Positions 1-9,306 of a stretch of 37,992 nt of DNA are shown piece after piece. The translations under genes were made by a program, and so were the position numbers. Source of the DNA: Leptotrichia sp. oral taxon 879 str. F0557 (GTDB taxonomy: Bacteria > Fusobacteriota > Fusobacteriia > Fusobacteriales > Leptotrichiaceae); contig NZ_KI271291.1 of NCBI RefSeq assembly GCF_000469385.1, positions 32,170-70,161 on the forward strand. The letters are read 5' to 3'. Position 1 is the stretch's first letter. Each line of letters starts with the position of its first letter. The notes beneath the pieces were generated by a model. That model was not told where the DNA came from. It searched no databases and was given only the letters and a program-made list of their open reading frames with translations.

Positions 1-28
1 ATCCTACAACCTATGGCTAGTCTACGAC

Positions 29-90
29 ATTTTTATGCACTGACAAAAAACTCGCTATACTCAAACAGCTTTGCCAGTGCATAAAAATGC
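29..90. repeat. Long hairpin, 15-bp perfect inverted repeat
   Basis: The arms CATTTTTATGCACTG (29-43) and CAGTGCATAAAAATG (76-90) are exact reverse complements around a 32-nt loop. No T-run follows directly, so this is not a classical intrinsic terminator. The loop holds CTCAAACAG (60-68), whose reverse complement recurs at 37896-37904. It may be the 3' end structure of a gene lying to the left of the window, or a dispersed palindromic element. Confidence 0.6.
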
Positions 91-102
91 TCCGACGGGT
101 TA

Positions 103-228
103 TTTATACTAAACTCTGTTTAAAAAATGAAATTTATATCTTAAATTATTTTTAAAAATATTAGGTTTATTCTCTTTATTAGGAAGGTTTGTAATGATTT
201 CGTTATTTAAAAGCAGTTTAGTATTAAA
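103..228. repeat. Palindromic intergenic repeat, copy A
   Basis: This 126-bp AT-rich element starts with TTTATACTAAACT (103-115) and ends with AGTTTAGTATTAAA (215-228), which is nearly the reverse complement. The 9-nt arms 107-115 and 215-223 pair perfectly. A related element lies at 27959-28079 and a fragment of one end at 27692-27720. It has the layout of a small non-coding mobile or palindromic element, with no coding capacity, and lies in the leader of gyrA. Confidence 0.65.
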
Positions 229-282
229 TTGTGTAATTTTAAGAAGATGGATTGTAAAGAAAGAGAAGAAAAGAGGTGCAGG

Positions 283-2847
283 ATGTCAGACGATTTTAGA
301 GATGACGATGAAAGAGAAGAAGAGATAACAGAAATGGATGAGAACGATGATAGGGAAATCATTGTGGAGGGATTGCCTAAGGCTACGGATTTATCAAATG
401 AATCTAATGTTTATATTGAGGATGAGATAAAGGCGGCTTATTTGGATTATTCGATGAGTGTAATTGTTAGCCGTGCGTTGCCTGATGTGCGTGATGGATT
501 AAAACCTGTGCATAGAAGAATTTTGTTTTCCATGAGTGAAATGGGAATGAGCCACAAGACTCCGTTTAAAAAATCGGCAAGGATTGTCGGGGATGTACTG
601 GGGAAATACCATCCACATGGAGATTCTTCGGTTTATGGTGCTATGGTTAGAATGGCACAGGACTTTAATATGAGATATGAACTTATTGACGGACATGGGA
701 ACTTTGGTTCGATTGATGGGGATGAAGCGGCGGCAATGCGGTATACGGAAGCTAGAATGGCTAAAATTACTGAAGAGCTGCTTGCGGATATTAACAAGGA
801 TACAATAGACTATCGTAAAAACTTTGATGAAAGTTTGGACGAGCCAGTTGTACTGCCTGCTAAACTTCCAAATTTACTGCTAAATGGAGCAAATGGTATT
901 GCTGTCGGAATGGCTACAAATATTCCGCCACATAATCTAGGAGAAGTCGTTGATGGAATTGTCGCATTGATTGATAATCCTGAAATTTCAATTGATGAAC
1001 TGATTACATACATAAAAGGTCCAGATTTTCCAACTGGAGGTATAATTAACGGAAAACAAGGGATTTATGATGCGTATAGAACTGGACGTGGAAAGCTAAG
1101 AGTTGCAGGACGTGTGGAAGTTGAAACTTCAAAAACTGGAAAAGAGTCAATTATTGTTACAGAATTACCATATCAGGTAAATAAAGCCAGACTTATTGAA
1201 AAAATTGCTGATTTGGTAAGACAGAAGAAAATTACTGGAATATCTGATTTGCGGGATGAAACTGACAGGGATGGTATTAGAATTGTAATTGAACTGAAAA
1301 AAGGTGAAGAAAGTGAATTAATTCTGAACAGTCTTTATAAGTTTACCGATTTGCAAAATACATTTGGTGTAATTATGCTTGCACTTGTGGATAATGCACC
1401 AAGAGTGTTGAATTTAAAGCAGGTTCTTCAAAAATATCTAGAACATAGATTTGAAGTAATTACAAGAAGAACTGAATTCGAGTTGAAAAAGGCTAAAAAT
1501 AGAGCTCATATTTTGGAAGGATTCAAAATTGCACTTGATAACATTGAGGAAGTAATTAGAATTATACGTGCTTCAAAGGATGCAAATGTTGCACGAACTG
1601 AATTAATTGCAAAATTTGGATTCTCAGAAATTCAGGCAAAAGCAATTCTGGATATGAGATTGCAAAGGCTTACTGGACTTGAAAGAGATAAAATTAATCA
1701 GGAATATAACGAACTTATGCTATTAATTGAAGAATTAACTGGAATTTTATCTGACGATTTAAAAATATATGGTATAATTAAAGAGGAGGCACTTAAATTA
1801 AAAGAAGATTTTGGTGATGAACGTAGAACTGAAATCAGAAATGCAAGAGCCGAAATTAGCATAGAAGACTTAATTAAGGACGAAGAAGTTGTTGTAACAC
1901 TTACAGAAAAAGGTTACGTAAAACGTGTAGCAATCGACACTTACCGTTCTCAAAAACGTGGTGGAATCGGTGTAAATGCTACAAATACAATAGAAGACGA
2001 TGTAGTAAAAGATATGTATATAGCAAAAACTCTTGACACATTGCTTATTTTCACAACAAAAGGAAAAGTATTCAGCATAAAAGTGTACGAAATCCCTGAA
2101 ACTGGAAAACAGGCACGTGGAAAACTGATTGGAAACATTATAAATCTAGATACTGATGAAAAAGTCAGCACAATAATAAGAGTTCGGGAATTTGAAAAAA
2201 ATAAAAACTTATTCTTTGTAACACGAAACGGAGTTGTTAAAAAATCTGAACTTACATTGTTTGACAATATTAAAAAAGCTGGAAAACGTGCAATTAAGTT
2301 AAATGATGACGATGAAGTTATGTATATTGGGCTTACAAGCGGAACTGGCGAGGATGAAGTATTTGCCGCTACAAGAAACGGTATTGCGATTAGATTCTCT
2401 GAAAAAGATGTAAGAAGTATGGGAACTGGGGCAGCAGGAGTAAAAGGTATAACTCTTAGAGATAAGGACAAAATTGTAGGTGCTGCAATTATTAATTCAG
2501 AAATGAATAATGATGAAATGAGAATTCTTACAATAACTGAGGAAGGATATGGAAAACGTACTAAGTTATTAGAATATAGACTTACATCTAGAGGAGGAAA
2601 AGGAATTATCAATGCAAAACTTAATGATAAAACTGGAAAAATCGTAGATGTAAAAATTGTAACACAAAATGATGAGATTATGCTTATTACGTCAGAAGGA
2701 ACATTGATTAGAACGAGCGTTAATAACGTGTCGGTAATAGGGCGTTCGGCATCTGGTGTGCGAATAATGAAAGTTAGAAATAATGAAAAAATTGCTTCAG
2801 TGGTAAAAATTACAGAAGAGCCTGAATTGAGTGAAGATGAACAATAA
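283..2847 (+). CDS. gyrA: DNA gyrase subunit A
   Basis: This is the breakage-reunion subunit of DNA gyrase, which with GyrB introduces negative supercoils. It is 854 aa from the ATG at 283, chosen because an AGAGGTG-type ribosome binding site precedes it; the frame is open upstream to a TTG at 229 and an ATG at 247. The catalytic tyrosine sits in AMRYTEAR at Tyr154. The quinolone-determining region [10 protein letters not shown] covers about residues 112-119. The C-terminal beta-pinwheel carries a GyrA box, QKRGGIG, which has isoleucine where lysine or arginine is usual. The box favours GyrA over ParC. Compared with E. coli GyrA the N-terminus is about 32 residues longer and very acidic. The C-terminus also ends in an acidic tail. 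No gyrB is visible, so it may lie to the left. Identity is near certain. Confidence 0.96.
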   Translation: MSDDFRDDDEREEEITEMDENDDREIIVEGLPKATDLSNESNVYIEDEIKAAYLDYSMSVIVSRALPDVRDGLKPVHRRILFSMSEMGMSHKTPFKKSARIVGDVLGKYHPHGDSSVYGAMVRMAQDFNMRYELIDGHGNFGSIDGDEAAAMRYTEARMAKITEELLADINKDTIDYRKNFDESLDEPVVLPAKLPNLLLNGANGIAVGMATNIPPHNLGEVVDGIVALIDNPEISIDELITYIKGPDFPTGGIINGKQGIYDAYRTGRGKLRVAGRVEVETSKTGKESIIVTELPYQVNKARLIEKIADLVRQKKITGISDLRDETDRDGIRIVIELKKGEESELILNSLYKFTDLQNTFGVIMLALVDNAPRVLNLKQVLQKYLEHRFEVITRRTEFELKKAKNRAHILEGFKIALDNIEEVIRIIRASKDANVARTELIAKFGFSEIQAKAILDMRLQRLTGLERDKINQEYNELMLLIEELTGILSDDLKIYGIIKEEALKLKEDFGDERRTEIRNARAEISIEDLIKDEEVVVTLTEKGYVKRVAIDTYRSQKRGGIGVNATNTIEDDVVKDMYIAKTLDTLLIFTTKGKVFSIKVYEIPETGKQARGKLIGNIINLDTDEKVSTIIRVREFEKNKNLFFVTRNGVVKKSELTLFDNIKKAGKRAIKLNDDDEVMYIGLTSGTGEDEVFAATRNGIAIRFSEKDVRSMGTGAAGVKGITLRDKDKIVGAAIINSEMNNDEMRILTITEEGYGKRTKLLEYRLTSRGGKGIINAKLNDKTGKIVDVKIVTQNDEIMLITSEGTLIRTSVNNVSVIGRSASGVRIMKVRNNEKIASVVKITEEPELSEDEQ

Positions 2848-2888
2848 ATAGGATAAAAAAAATTATCATATAGAAGGAAGTGGTTAAA

Positions 2889-3650
2889 ATGTTACAAAAA
2901 AAAGCATTATTTTTAGTTACGGCGGAAAACGAAATACAGCCATTGGTTAATTTTGCAAAAGTTTTCAAGCAAAAATATAACGCTGATGTTGACGTTATTT
3001 ATATTAAGGATGTCTTGAAATATGAGGTATTTCCTGTAAGTATCGAAGGAATGGGACTAAATATTGGAGCAAATTACGCTTTTAAGGAATACAGGGAACT
3101 TGAGGAAAAAACTGTAAAAAAATTAAAGGAAAAAATGACTTCTGATATTTCGAACTTTTACACAAAAGACGGAGAGACATCTGAAATTGTACTGGAAGAG
3201 TTAAAAAAATATGATTTGCTTGTTCTTGTAAAAAGTGAAAAAGTAACTTCAGTACTAAAGGAAATTTTAAGAAGTATTTTCAAACCATTAATTATTTTAC
3301 CAAATGTGGAAGATTTCAAATTAGAAAATTTAATGCTGCTTGACGATGGAGCTTATAATGCAAATAAAACATTATTTACTTTCTTCCATATATTTGGGGA
3401 GCAAAAAGTGGATGTATTACGTGTAAATGTTGAAGAAGAGGATGAAAATAGCCTAGCTGAACGTTTTGGGGACAATTACAACCTTATCCACAAAAAAGGA
3501 GATACATTCAAGACAATTATGAATGAAGCACAAAACTATGACCTAGTCTTAATGGGTGATTTGAGATACACAGTAATGGTGGAAAGAATTACTGGTAAAC
3601 TGGGAGTTAGAATACTAGAAAATCTTCAAAAGCCGATTTTTATAGTATAA
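2889..3650 (+). CDS. UspA-like (universal stress protein fold) protein
   Basis: This 253-aa soluble protein resembles two tandem Usp-like Rossmann-type units. Each unit begins with a beta strand (ALFLVTAENE near the N-terminus, NLMLLDDG near residue 152). Each ends in a hydrophobic strand typical of Usp proteins (KPLIILPN and KPIFIV). I do not see the canonical glycine-rich ATP-binding motif (G-2x-G-9x-G-S/T), so ATP binding is doubtful. The ATG at 2889 is preferred over the GTG at 2880, because AGAAGGAAG ends exactly at 2880 and is well spaced only for 2889. It lies 41 nt downstream of gyrA and is probably cotranscribed with it; a terminator follows. Its specific role is unknown. Confidence 0.6.
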   Translation: MLQKKALFLVTAENEIQPLVNFAKVFKQKYNADVDVIYIKDVLKYEVFPVSIEGMGLNIGANYAFKEYRELEEKTVKKLKEKMTSDISNFYTKDGETSEIVLEELKKYDLLVLVKSEKVTSVLKEILRSIFKPLIILPNVEDFKLENLMLLDDGAYNANKTLFTFFHIFGEQKVDVLRVNVEEEDENSLAERFGDNYNLIHKKGDTFKTIMNEAQNYDLVLMGDLRYTVMVERITGKLGVRILENLQKPIFIV

Positions 3651-3677
3651 TCTCATAAAATTTAAGAATATTTAACA

Positions 3678-3722
3678 AAAATACTCAGGCAACTTTCTGA
3701 CGCTGTCTGAGTATATTTTTTA
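3678..3722. terminator. Intrinsic terminator between convergent genes
   Basis: ATACTCAG (3681-3688) pairs with CTGAGTAT (3707-3714). The stem is flanked by an A-run on the left and by T-rich sequence on the right, so it can act on both strands. It ends the rightward gyrA/UspA-like transcript and lies at the stop codon of the leftward kinase gene. Confidence 0.8.
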
Positions 3723-4394
3723 TTTTCTATTTAAAATTTTTTTAGTCATTTCCAAATCTTTTTTTCTCGAAACAACGCCATACTGCTTTTTAATCTCTTC
3801 TAGTCTATCAATAATCTTGTGATTCTCTTCCTTTGAAAAGTTTTTTACCGATAAAAAGAATTTCATTGAGCCTTCAAAACTTCTGATGGATTTTGTCAAA
3901 TAGAGACGTTTTCTAAAAAAGGGCGGCTTTCTTACAATATCGTCAAAATCAATAAAGGCAATTTTACCATTTTCTTTATCTATAAAAAAATTTCCTAAAC
4001 TAAAATCCATATGATAATATTCCTTTTCAAAAAAATTTTTTTCAAAATTAAGCCATAAATCAAGTGTTTTATACGTAAGACGAAAATCATTTTTTTCGAT
4101 TAGATAATTGTAATAAGATATAAAGTTACTGTTAAATGTCTTATTTATATTTTCTGATACAGTTTCTATCTTTATGTGAAAGGGAGTATATTTTATAACT
4201 TTATATTCTGTTATCTTCATGAAATTAAGTTCTGGAAAATCATTTTTTAAGTGTTTTGCAATTTCGAAAGAATTTTTTCCTTTTTCCCTTGTAAATCCCA
4301 AAAATATTTTTAGAGCTTTTGTATTTTTGTATTCATAAGTTTTATAAAAAAAATTTTTTTCATTATCTATATTTAAATTTTTAGTTTCCTGCAT
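3720..4394 (-). CDS. RfaY/WaaY-type lipopolysaccharide core kinase-like protein
   Basis: This 224-aa protein has a protein-kinase-like fold of the LPS core (heptose) kinase type. The catalytic loop is visible as HMDFSLGNFF (about residues 128-137), which has the H-x-D-x(4)-N pattern. The metal-binding acidic motif follows as FIDFDD. Family knowledge suggests that it phosphorylates a sugar of the LPS inner core in the cytoplasm. The N-terminal lobe is short and lysine-rich, with no obvious glycine loop, as is common in this family. It is transcribed away from the large rightward glycan locus, and the shared 214-bp spacer holds a promoter for each direction. The substrate is not deducible; another aminoglycoside-phosphotransferase-like kinase is the main alternative. 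Confidence 0.7.
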   Translation of the reverse strand: MQETKNLNIDNEKNFFYKTYEYKNTKALKIFLGFTREKGKNSFEIAKHLKNDFPELNFMKITEYKVIKYTPFHIKIETVSENINKTFNSNFISYYNYLIEKNDFRLTYKTLDLWLNFEKNFFEKEYYHMDFSLGNFFIDKENGKIAFIDFDDIVRKPPFFRKRLYLTKSIRSFEGSMKFFLSVKNFSKEENHKIIDRLEEIKKQYGVVSRKKDLEMTKKILNRK

Positions 4395-4434
4395 TTTCTT
4401 TTTTCCTTTATCTAATTTTTATTTTCTTTTGACA

Positions 4435-4463
4435 ATTCTAACATATTATATTTTTTATTTCAA
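4435..4463 (-). promoter_or_regulatory. Promoter for the RfaY-like kinase gene
   Basis: Read on the minus strand, TTGAAA (4458-4463) and TAGAAT (4435-4440) are separated by 17 nt. A TG one base before the -10 gives an extended -10. It lies about 40 nt upstream of the start codon at 4394. Confidence 0.6.
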
Positions 4464-4479
4464 TATACCTGTTAACCTA

Positions 4480-4508
4480 TGTAAAAAAATACTAAAATAT
4501 GGTATAAT
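4480..4508 (+). promoter_or_regulatory. Extended -10 promoter for the glycan locus
   Basis: TATAAT (4503-4508) is preceded by TGG, giving an extended -10. The -35 candidate TGTAAA (4480-4485) is weak, with a 17-nt spacer. It is back-to-back with the minus-strand promoter, with only 16 nt between the two -35 positions. It would drive the heptosyltransferase-like gene starting at 4609. Confidence 0.5.
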
Positions 4509-4608
4509 AACTCTGTATATAAAGATAAATGAAATATTTATAAAAAAGCTTAAAAATAGGATGTTTTAGAAGATTTTGGATTAATGGGGTTTTGAAAAAG
4601 GAGAAGAA

Positions 4609-5625
4609 ATGAAAATATTGGTAATACATACAGCATTTATTGGAGATATTGTATTGTCTACGCCTTTGATACAAAGGTTAAAGGACATGTATCCTGAATC
4701 AGAAATTGATTATTTGACATTGCCGACAAATAAAAGTGTGATAAGTAACAATCCAAATTTAAATGAAATAATTCTTTATGACAAAAAAGGGCAAGATAAA
4801 GGGATAAAAGGTTTTTTGAGAGTTCTAAAGATTTTAAAACAAAAAAAATACGACTATGCGGTAATTCCACATAGATTTATAAAATCCATATTACTTGCAA
4901 AATTAGCAAAAATTCCTAATATTGTAGGATTTGATGTAGCGACAGGCTCATTCCTGCTAAATAAGAAAGTTCATTATGATATGAAAAAGCATGAAGTGGA
5001 AAGATTGCTTGATTTAGTGGAATATAAAGGAGAAAAAATTCCAATTAGAATTTATCCTGCAAAAGAAAATTTTACTAAAATTAATAAAATTCTGGAACAT
5101 CACGGCTACTTTGGAAATGAGGGACAAAAACTCATATTAGTTGCACCAGGTAGCCAAAGAGCAGAAAAAATGTGGCCAATAGAAAAATATCGTGAGATTA
5201 TTGAAAGATTGAAAAAAAATAAAAATTATTTTATTGGTATAACTGGCTCAAAAGCCGAAAAAAAATTATCTCTAAATTTCCCAAATGATAAAAATGTTAT
5301 TGATTTTCGTGGAGAAATTAATCTTGTAGAATTTGGAGCTTTGATTTCAAAGGCAAATATTGTCGTTGGAAATGACAGTTCTCCAATTCATATTGCAAGT
5401 GGATTTGAAAAACCGTTTGTGATTGGGATTTTTGGTCCAGGAAAACGAGATTTGGGTTTTTTTCCGTATACTGAAAAAAGTAATGTTATTGAGGATAATG
5501 AATTTTATGAAAATAACATTGTGAAAATTCCTGAGAAAAGACACGAATATAAAAAAGACTACTATAAAGGAATTCCTTTAATTAGTGTGGATAGAGTCTT
5601 TAAAGAAATTATGAATCGGATTTAA
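4609..5625 (+). CDS. Glycosyltransferase family 9 (heptosyltransferase-like)
   Basis: This 338-aa GT-B protein is of the ADP-heptose:LPS heptosyltransferase (WaaC/WaaF) family, which adds a heptose to the inner core on the cytoplasmic face of the inner membrane. The N-terminal motif HTAFIGDIVLSTP contains Asp13, which matches the proposed catalytic base of the family. The C-terminal half has VAPGSQRAEKMWP (about residue 177) and the nucleotide-sugar motif GNDSSPIHIASG (about residues 253-264). The length is typical. The start is preceded by AAAAAGGAGAAGAA, a strong ribosome binding site. It is the first rightward gene of the locus, 46 nt before the ligase-like gene. Of the three GT9 proteins here it is closest to classical WaaF/WaaC, but which heptose position it serves cannot be read from the sequence. 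Confidence 0.85.
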   Translation: MKILVIHTAFIGDIVLSTPLIQRLKDMYPESEIDYLTLPTNKSVISNNPNLNEIILYDKKGQDKGIKGFLRVLKILKQKKYDYAVIPHRFIKSILLAKLAKIPNIVGFDVATGSFLLNKKVHYDMKKHEVERLLDLVEYKGEKIPIRIYPAKENFTKINKILEHHGYFGNEGQKLILVAPGSQRAEKMWPIEKYREIIERLKKNKNYFIGITGSKAEKKLSLNFPNDKNVIDFRGEINLVEFGALISKANIVVGNDSSPIHIASGFEKPFVIGIFGPGKRDLGFFPYTEKSNVIEDNEFYENNIVKIPEKRHEYKKDYYKGIPLISVDRVFKEIMNRI

Positions 5626-5671
5626 GATAAAGTTATCATTTTAAAAATAAAAAAGAAAGAGAACTTATATT

Positions 5672-6958
5672 ATGAATAAAAAAATTAATTTAATTATAAA
5701 TAGGATAGGATTTATTTTTTGTATATTAGTGGGAATGGCCTTATTTTTATCAGAAAAATTTGAAAACAATGTTGCAATACGTGTCTTGTCATTAATATTT
5801 ATAATTGCCATGATTTCAAGAGAAAATAGGAAAACGCTATTTAAATCTCTGGATATTGAATTTTCAATAGAATTGCTGCTTTTTATTTTTGTTCCATTTA
5901 TAATAGCATATTTTGATGGCGGAATAGATACTCGTCTAGATAACTATATTCTTCGTTATCTTATTTTCTTTCCATTTATCTTTTTTGTAAAGGATATGAA
6001 AAAAGTTATGATTCTTCTAAAAGCTACGCTTTTTAGTGCCGTAATAGTTATGATTCTTGCTACTTTCAATTTTATAAAAGACTATAAAGAATGGGCAAAT
6101 CCAGTAGGCATGTATTATCCAAGAATTACTGCTATTTTGACTGTCCAGGATTTTGCAAATATAATGTGTATAATTTTGCTATTTCTGATGTCTTTTTTAT
6201 TTTTCTATAAAAATGAAAATAATAAAAAGAATAAAATAATAAAAATCTTTTTATTTATAATGACAACATTAACATTTTTCCTGGTTATTGTAAACAGATC
6301 GAAAATGGTATATATCTGTCTATTACCAACAGTTTTCTACATTATATTCAAAAAAAAGAAAAAATATGTTCTAGCTGCAATCCTTATCTGTTTAGGCGGA
6401 TACTTCGTTCTTCCAAACTCAATTACAGATAGACTACAGTATATTGTAAATTATGAAAAAGATCCTTCCAGCAACCTGAGAGTCATCTTTTGGAAAACAG
6501 GACTTGAGGCCTTTAGACAAAAACCTATACTGGGCTGGCAATGGGAAGATAGGAAAGAATTTAATCTTGAATATTACAAAAAAACTGGTGTTAGCAATTA
6601 TGTCCATCAAAATTTTCTTGATAAGCTAAGCGAGTGGCCGATTTATTATGTGCATACACACAGTACTTATCTTCAGTTCCTGCTGGATTTTGGAATTGTG
6701 GGAATTCTGTTCTTTGTGATATTTTTTGTAAGTACTTTCATGAAGGCAGCCTCTATAAACTTTTCTAAAAATAAGGAAAATATTGATAGCAGGCTAGTTG
6801 CTCTTGAAATTGGTACAAAAGCGGCTCTTGCGGCATGGGCAATACAAGGGATTACTGATATAAACCTAAATAATAAATATATGATTATAACTTCAGTAAT
6901 ATTGTTGTTTTTACTGAATTATCTATGGAGAGAAAAAATAAAACTGGAAAAGGGATAA
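5672..6958 (+). CDS. waaL: O-antigen ligase/polymerase family membrane protein
   Basis: This 428-aa polytopic protein has about ten hydrophobic segments. A large periplasmic-type loop lies at roughly residues 250-325, followed by VHTHSTYLQFLLDFGIVG (about residues 325-342). That arrangement is the signature of the Wzy_C/WaaL superfamily, where a histidine in this region is functionally important in characterised ligases. It would join undecaprenyl-linked O-polysaccharide to lipid A-core at the periplasmic face, or polymerise O-units. Ligase and polymerase members cannot be separated by eye. Its place between an inner-core-type GT9 and further transferases favours the ligase. The next gene starts 2 nt after its stop, so the two are translationally close. 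Confidence 0.75.
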   Translation: MNKKINLIINRIGFIFCILVGMALFLSEKFENNVAIRVLSLIFIIAMISRENRKTLFKSLDIEFSIELLLFIFVPFIIAYFDGGIDTRLDNYILRYLIFFPFIFFVKDMKKVMILLKATLFSAVIVMILATFNFIKDYKEWANPVGMYYPRITAILTVQDFANIMCIILLFLMSFLFFYKNENNKKNKIIKIFLFIMTTLTFFLVIVNRSKMVYICLLPTVFYIIFKKKKKYVLAAILICLGGYFVLPNSITDRLQYIVNYEKDPSSNLRVIFWKTGLEAFRQKPILGWQWEDRKEFNLEYYKKTGVSNYVHQNFLDKLSEWPIYYVHTHSTYLQFLLDFGIVGILFFVIFFVSTFMKAASINFSKNKENIDSRLVALEIGTKAALAAWAIQGITDINLNNKYMIITSVILLFLLNYLWREKIKLEKG

Positions 6959-6959
6959 G

Positions 6960-7976
6960 ATGAGAATGAATAATTACAAATTTAATATTTCAAAACTTGA
7001 TAGGCTTAACAAAAAGTTAAGGCAAAAACCATATAAATATATATACAAGGAAATGATGCCAAAAAAATTATTTAATAAAATCCAAAACAGAGTTTACCTT
7101 ATAACTCAAAAAATGGTTGGAGAAGACTGGAATGAGCTTTTAAATGAATATTTTACAAAAGGTATCAAAGCAGAGCAAATTAAGCCTAAAAAATCATTTG
7201 AGAATGAAAAAATTATATGGCAGTTCTGGGGACAAGGATGGGATTTTGAAAAATTGCCTGATGTAGTGAAGATAAGCTATAAATCTGTACAAAAATATAA
7301 AAAGGACTACACAGTAATACACTTGGATATGAATAATATAAACGATTATCTTGAAATACCAGAATATATTTTACAAAAGCTTGAAGCCAAAAAAATAAAT
7401 TTTGCACATTTTACAGATATAATAAGACTCGCTTTGCTAATTAACTATGGTGGAGTGTGGATTGATGCGACAATCTTGCTTACAGACTATTTGCCACAGG
7501 AATATTTTGAAATGGACTATTTTATGTTCCAAAGAGATGACAGCCTTAGTTTAGAAGAGAAAAAAGACTGGGAAGAATATGATGATTTTTATTTTTCGTG
7601 GAATGAAGAAATGAAAGTCAGAGTATTAAATAGCGTAATTTTTGCAAAGAAAAACAATGAAGTATTGAAAGTTTTGCTAGATATGCTGCTAATCTTTTGG
7701 AAGTATAACGATTTAGCTCCAAACTACTTTTTCTTTCAAGTGTTGTATACTGAGTTAATCGAAAATTATTACAAAGATAAAAAATGTAAAGTTGTCTCAG
7801 ATACATTGACACACGAAATGATAAGAGTCTGGTTTGATAAATTTTCACAGCAAAAGCTGGATGAAATAACTAAAAGAATCAATATTCACAAACTTACATA
7901 TAAAATTGACGCTGGAAAACGGGATACAGCAGGAAGTTTTCTGGAACATTTTAAAAAAATGTATGAAATAGACTAA
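6960..7976 (+). CDS. Capsular polysaccharide synthesis-type glycosyltransferase (Gly_transf_sug/Caps_synth)
   Basis: This 338-aa protein has the features of the DXD-type sugar transferases that include capsule biosynthesis and OCH1-like proteins. IIWQFWGQGWD opens the catalytic domain at about residue 82. HFTDIIRLALLINYGGVWID (about residues 150-169) contains the D-x(n)-GG-x-W-x-D acidic motif that binds the metal and nucleotide sugar. A second in-frame ATG lies at 6966; the AAGGGA just before 6956 is better spaced for 6960. The first 80 residues are basic and rich in lysine and tyrosine and may contact the membrane. It follows the ligase gene after 1 nt. The donor and acceptor sugars are unknown. 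Confidence 0.72.
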   Translation: MRMNNYKFNISKLDRLNKKLRQKPYKYIYKEMMPKKLFNKIQNRVYLITQKMVGEDWNELLNEYFTKGIKAEQIKPKKSFENEKIIWQFWGQGWDFEKLPDVVKISYKSVQKYKKDYTVIHLDMNNINDYLEIPEYILQKLEAKKINFAHFTDIIRLALLINYGGVWIDATILLTDYLPQEYFEMDYFMFQRDDSLSLEEKKDWEEYDDFYFSWNEEMKVRVLNSVIFAKKNNEVLKVLLDMLLIFWKYNDLAPNYFFFQVLYTELIENYYKDKKCKVVSDTLTHEMIRVWFDKFSQQKLDEITKRINIHKLTYKIDAGKRDTAGSFLEHFKKMYEID

Positions 7977-8009
7977 AATAGCTGTATAAAGTGATTAAAA
8001 TAATGTTTT

Positions 8010-8039
8010 TTACAATATTTCTTTTGAAAAATTTATAAT
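8010..8039 (+). promoter_or_regulatory. Possible promoter for the GT4 gene
   Basis: TTACAA (8010-8015) and TATAAT (8034-8039) are 18 nt apart, in the only sizeable gap (143 nt) of this part of the glycan locus. The whole gap is very AT-rich, so chance matches are likely. Confidence 0.35.
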
Positions 8040-8119
8040 AATATAAATTTTAAATTTTTAGAGTATTGTAGATTAATATAAAAAAGAAGATTTTTATAGT
8101 AATTAAGAATGGGGAAAAA

Positions 8120-9283
8120 ATGAAAGTATTGGTATTGCACGGACATCTTAGTATGGGTGGCGAAGAAAGGGTTTTACTTAGCGTTTTAAAAAACCTGGTG
8201 GAACTGAATTACGATGTTGATTTACTTATAACTTGGAATCATGGAGAAAATAACTTATTTGAAAATGAAATTCCTGAAAAGGTAAATTATAAATTCTTAT
8301 TTGATAACTATAATGGCAAAAATAAACTTATTAAAGAAATTTATCGGATAAGGGCAAAGACAACTTATTTGAAAAAGGTTGAAAAAATAATAAAAGAAAA
8401 TAAATATGATGTTATTATAGATTATTCTTCAAATTTATTGAAATATAATAATTTTGATATAAAAGTTCCAGTATTTGCCTGGATTCATTTCTCACTTACT
8501 TTTGGAGAGAAACTAAGTGCAGACAAAATAGAAAAATATAGAAAACAATATAAAAAATATGATAAGATACTGGTAATCTGTGATACAATGAGAGATGAAT
8601 TTTTGGAAATTTTAGGAATGGATAAAAACAAAGTGGAACTTGTCTACAATCCGATAGATTTGGAAGCTATTCGTAAAAAAGCTGAAAATATTGATAAAAA
8701 GTATGAAAATTATTTAGAGCAGGACTATTTCCTGCAAGTTTCACGTTTGACAGAACAAAAGCAGCCTGAACATCTTGTCGATATTTACTATAAATTAAAA
8801 CAGCGTGGAATAAAAGAGAAGCTTTATTTCATTGGAAATGGTGAAAAAGTGGAGCTGATTAAACAAAAAATTAAAGAATATAAGCTAGAAAACGATGTAA
8901 TTTTGCTCGGACAAATTGAAAATCCGTATCCATTTTTTAAAAATGCTAAATTATTTGTACATACTGCAAAATATGAAGGTTTGCCAACTGTATTGCTGGA
9001 AAGCCTTGCTTTTGGAACACCTGTTGTGGCATATGACTGCCCTACTGGACCAAAAGATATATTAGGAAAAAATAGTGAATATGGGAAACTGATTCCTTTA
9101 AACGATAAAGATGTATTCGTAGAAAAAGTTTGCGAATTGATGAATGATGATGAAAAATATAAAAATTATAGAAAAATATCATTAGTTAGAGCTGATGATT
9201 TTTCAATGAAAAATAATAGAGAAAAACTCAAAAAATTAATAGAAAATATAAAAACTCTAAAAAATATTAATAACTATTTATAA
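8120..9283 (+). CDS. Glycosyltransferase family 4 (GT-B)
   Basis: This 387-aa retaining glycosyltransferase has a GT4 layout. HGHLSMGGEERVLL is the N-terminal glycine-rich acceptor-side loop. QVSRLTEQKQPEHLVD (about residue 210) starts the C-terminal Rossmann domain. YEGLPTVLLESLAFGTPVVA (about residues 287-306) contains the E-x(7)-E donor-binding motif. Family members commonly use UDP- or GDP-activated hexoses for LPS core, O-antigen or capsule chains on the cytoplasmic side. The start has a GGGGAAAAAA leader and is the first ATG of the frame. It is followed after 23 nt by a GT9 gene. The sugar specificity cannot be inferred. Confidence 0.85.
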   Translation: MKVLVLHGHLSMGGEERVLLSVLKNLVELNYDVDLLITWNHGENNLFENEIPEKVNYKFLFDNYNGKNKLIKEIYRIRAKTTYLKKVEKIIKENKYDVIIDYSSNLLKYNNFDIKVPVFAWIHFSLTFGEKLSADKIEKYRKQYKKYDKILVICDTMRDEFLEILGMDKNKVELVYNPIDLEAIRKKAENIDKKYENYLEQDYFLQVSRLTEQKQPEHLVDIYYKLKQRGIKEKLYFIGNGEKVELIKQKIKEYKLENDVILLGQIENPYPFFKNAKLFVHTAKYEGLPTVLLESLAFGTPVVAYDCPTGPKDILGKNSEYGKLIPLNDKDVFVEKVCELMNDDEKYKNYRKISLVRADDFSMKNNREKLKKLIENIKTLKNINNYL

Positions 9284-9306
9284 TTTAATGTAAAGAAAGG
9301 GTTCAC

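Noticed and set aside
625-639. GyrA quinolone region has glycine (Gly119) where E. coli has Asp87, a position linked to quinolone resistance
   Set aside because: Glycine at this position is, to my knowledge, the normal state in Fusobacterium GyrA, and the neighbouring serine (Ser115) is intact. It is a lineage feature, not evidence of acquired resistance.
1950-2612. Long antisense reading frame (220 codons) inside gyrA
   Set aside because: It mirrors the gyrA coding frame, has low-complexity serine/phenylalanine composition and no ribosome binding site.
4492-4674. Small leftward frame overlapping the start of the first GT9 gene
   Set aside because: It is a shadow of AT-rich promoter DNA and the GT9 N-terminus, with no ribosome binding site.
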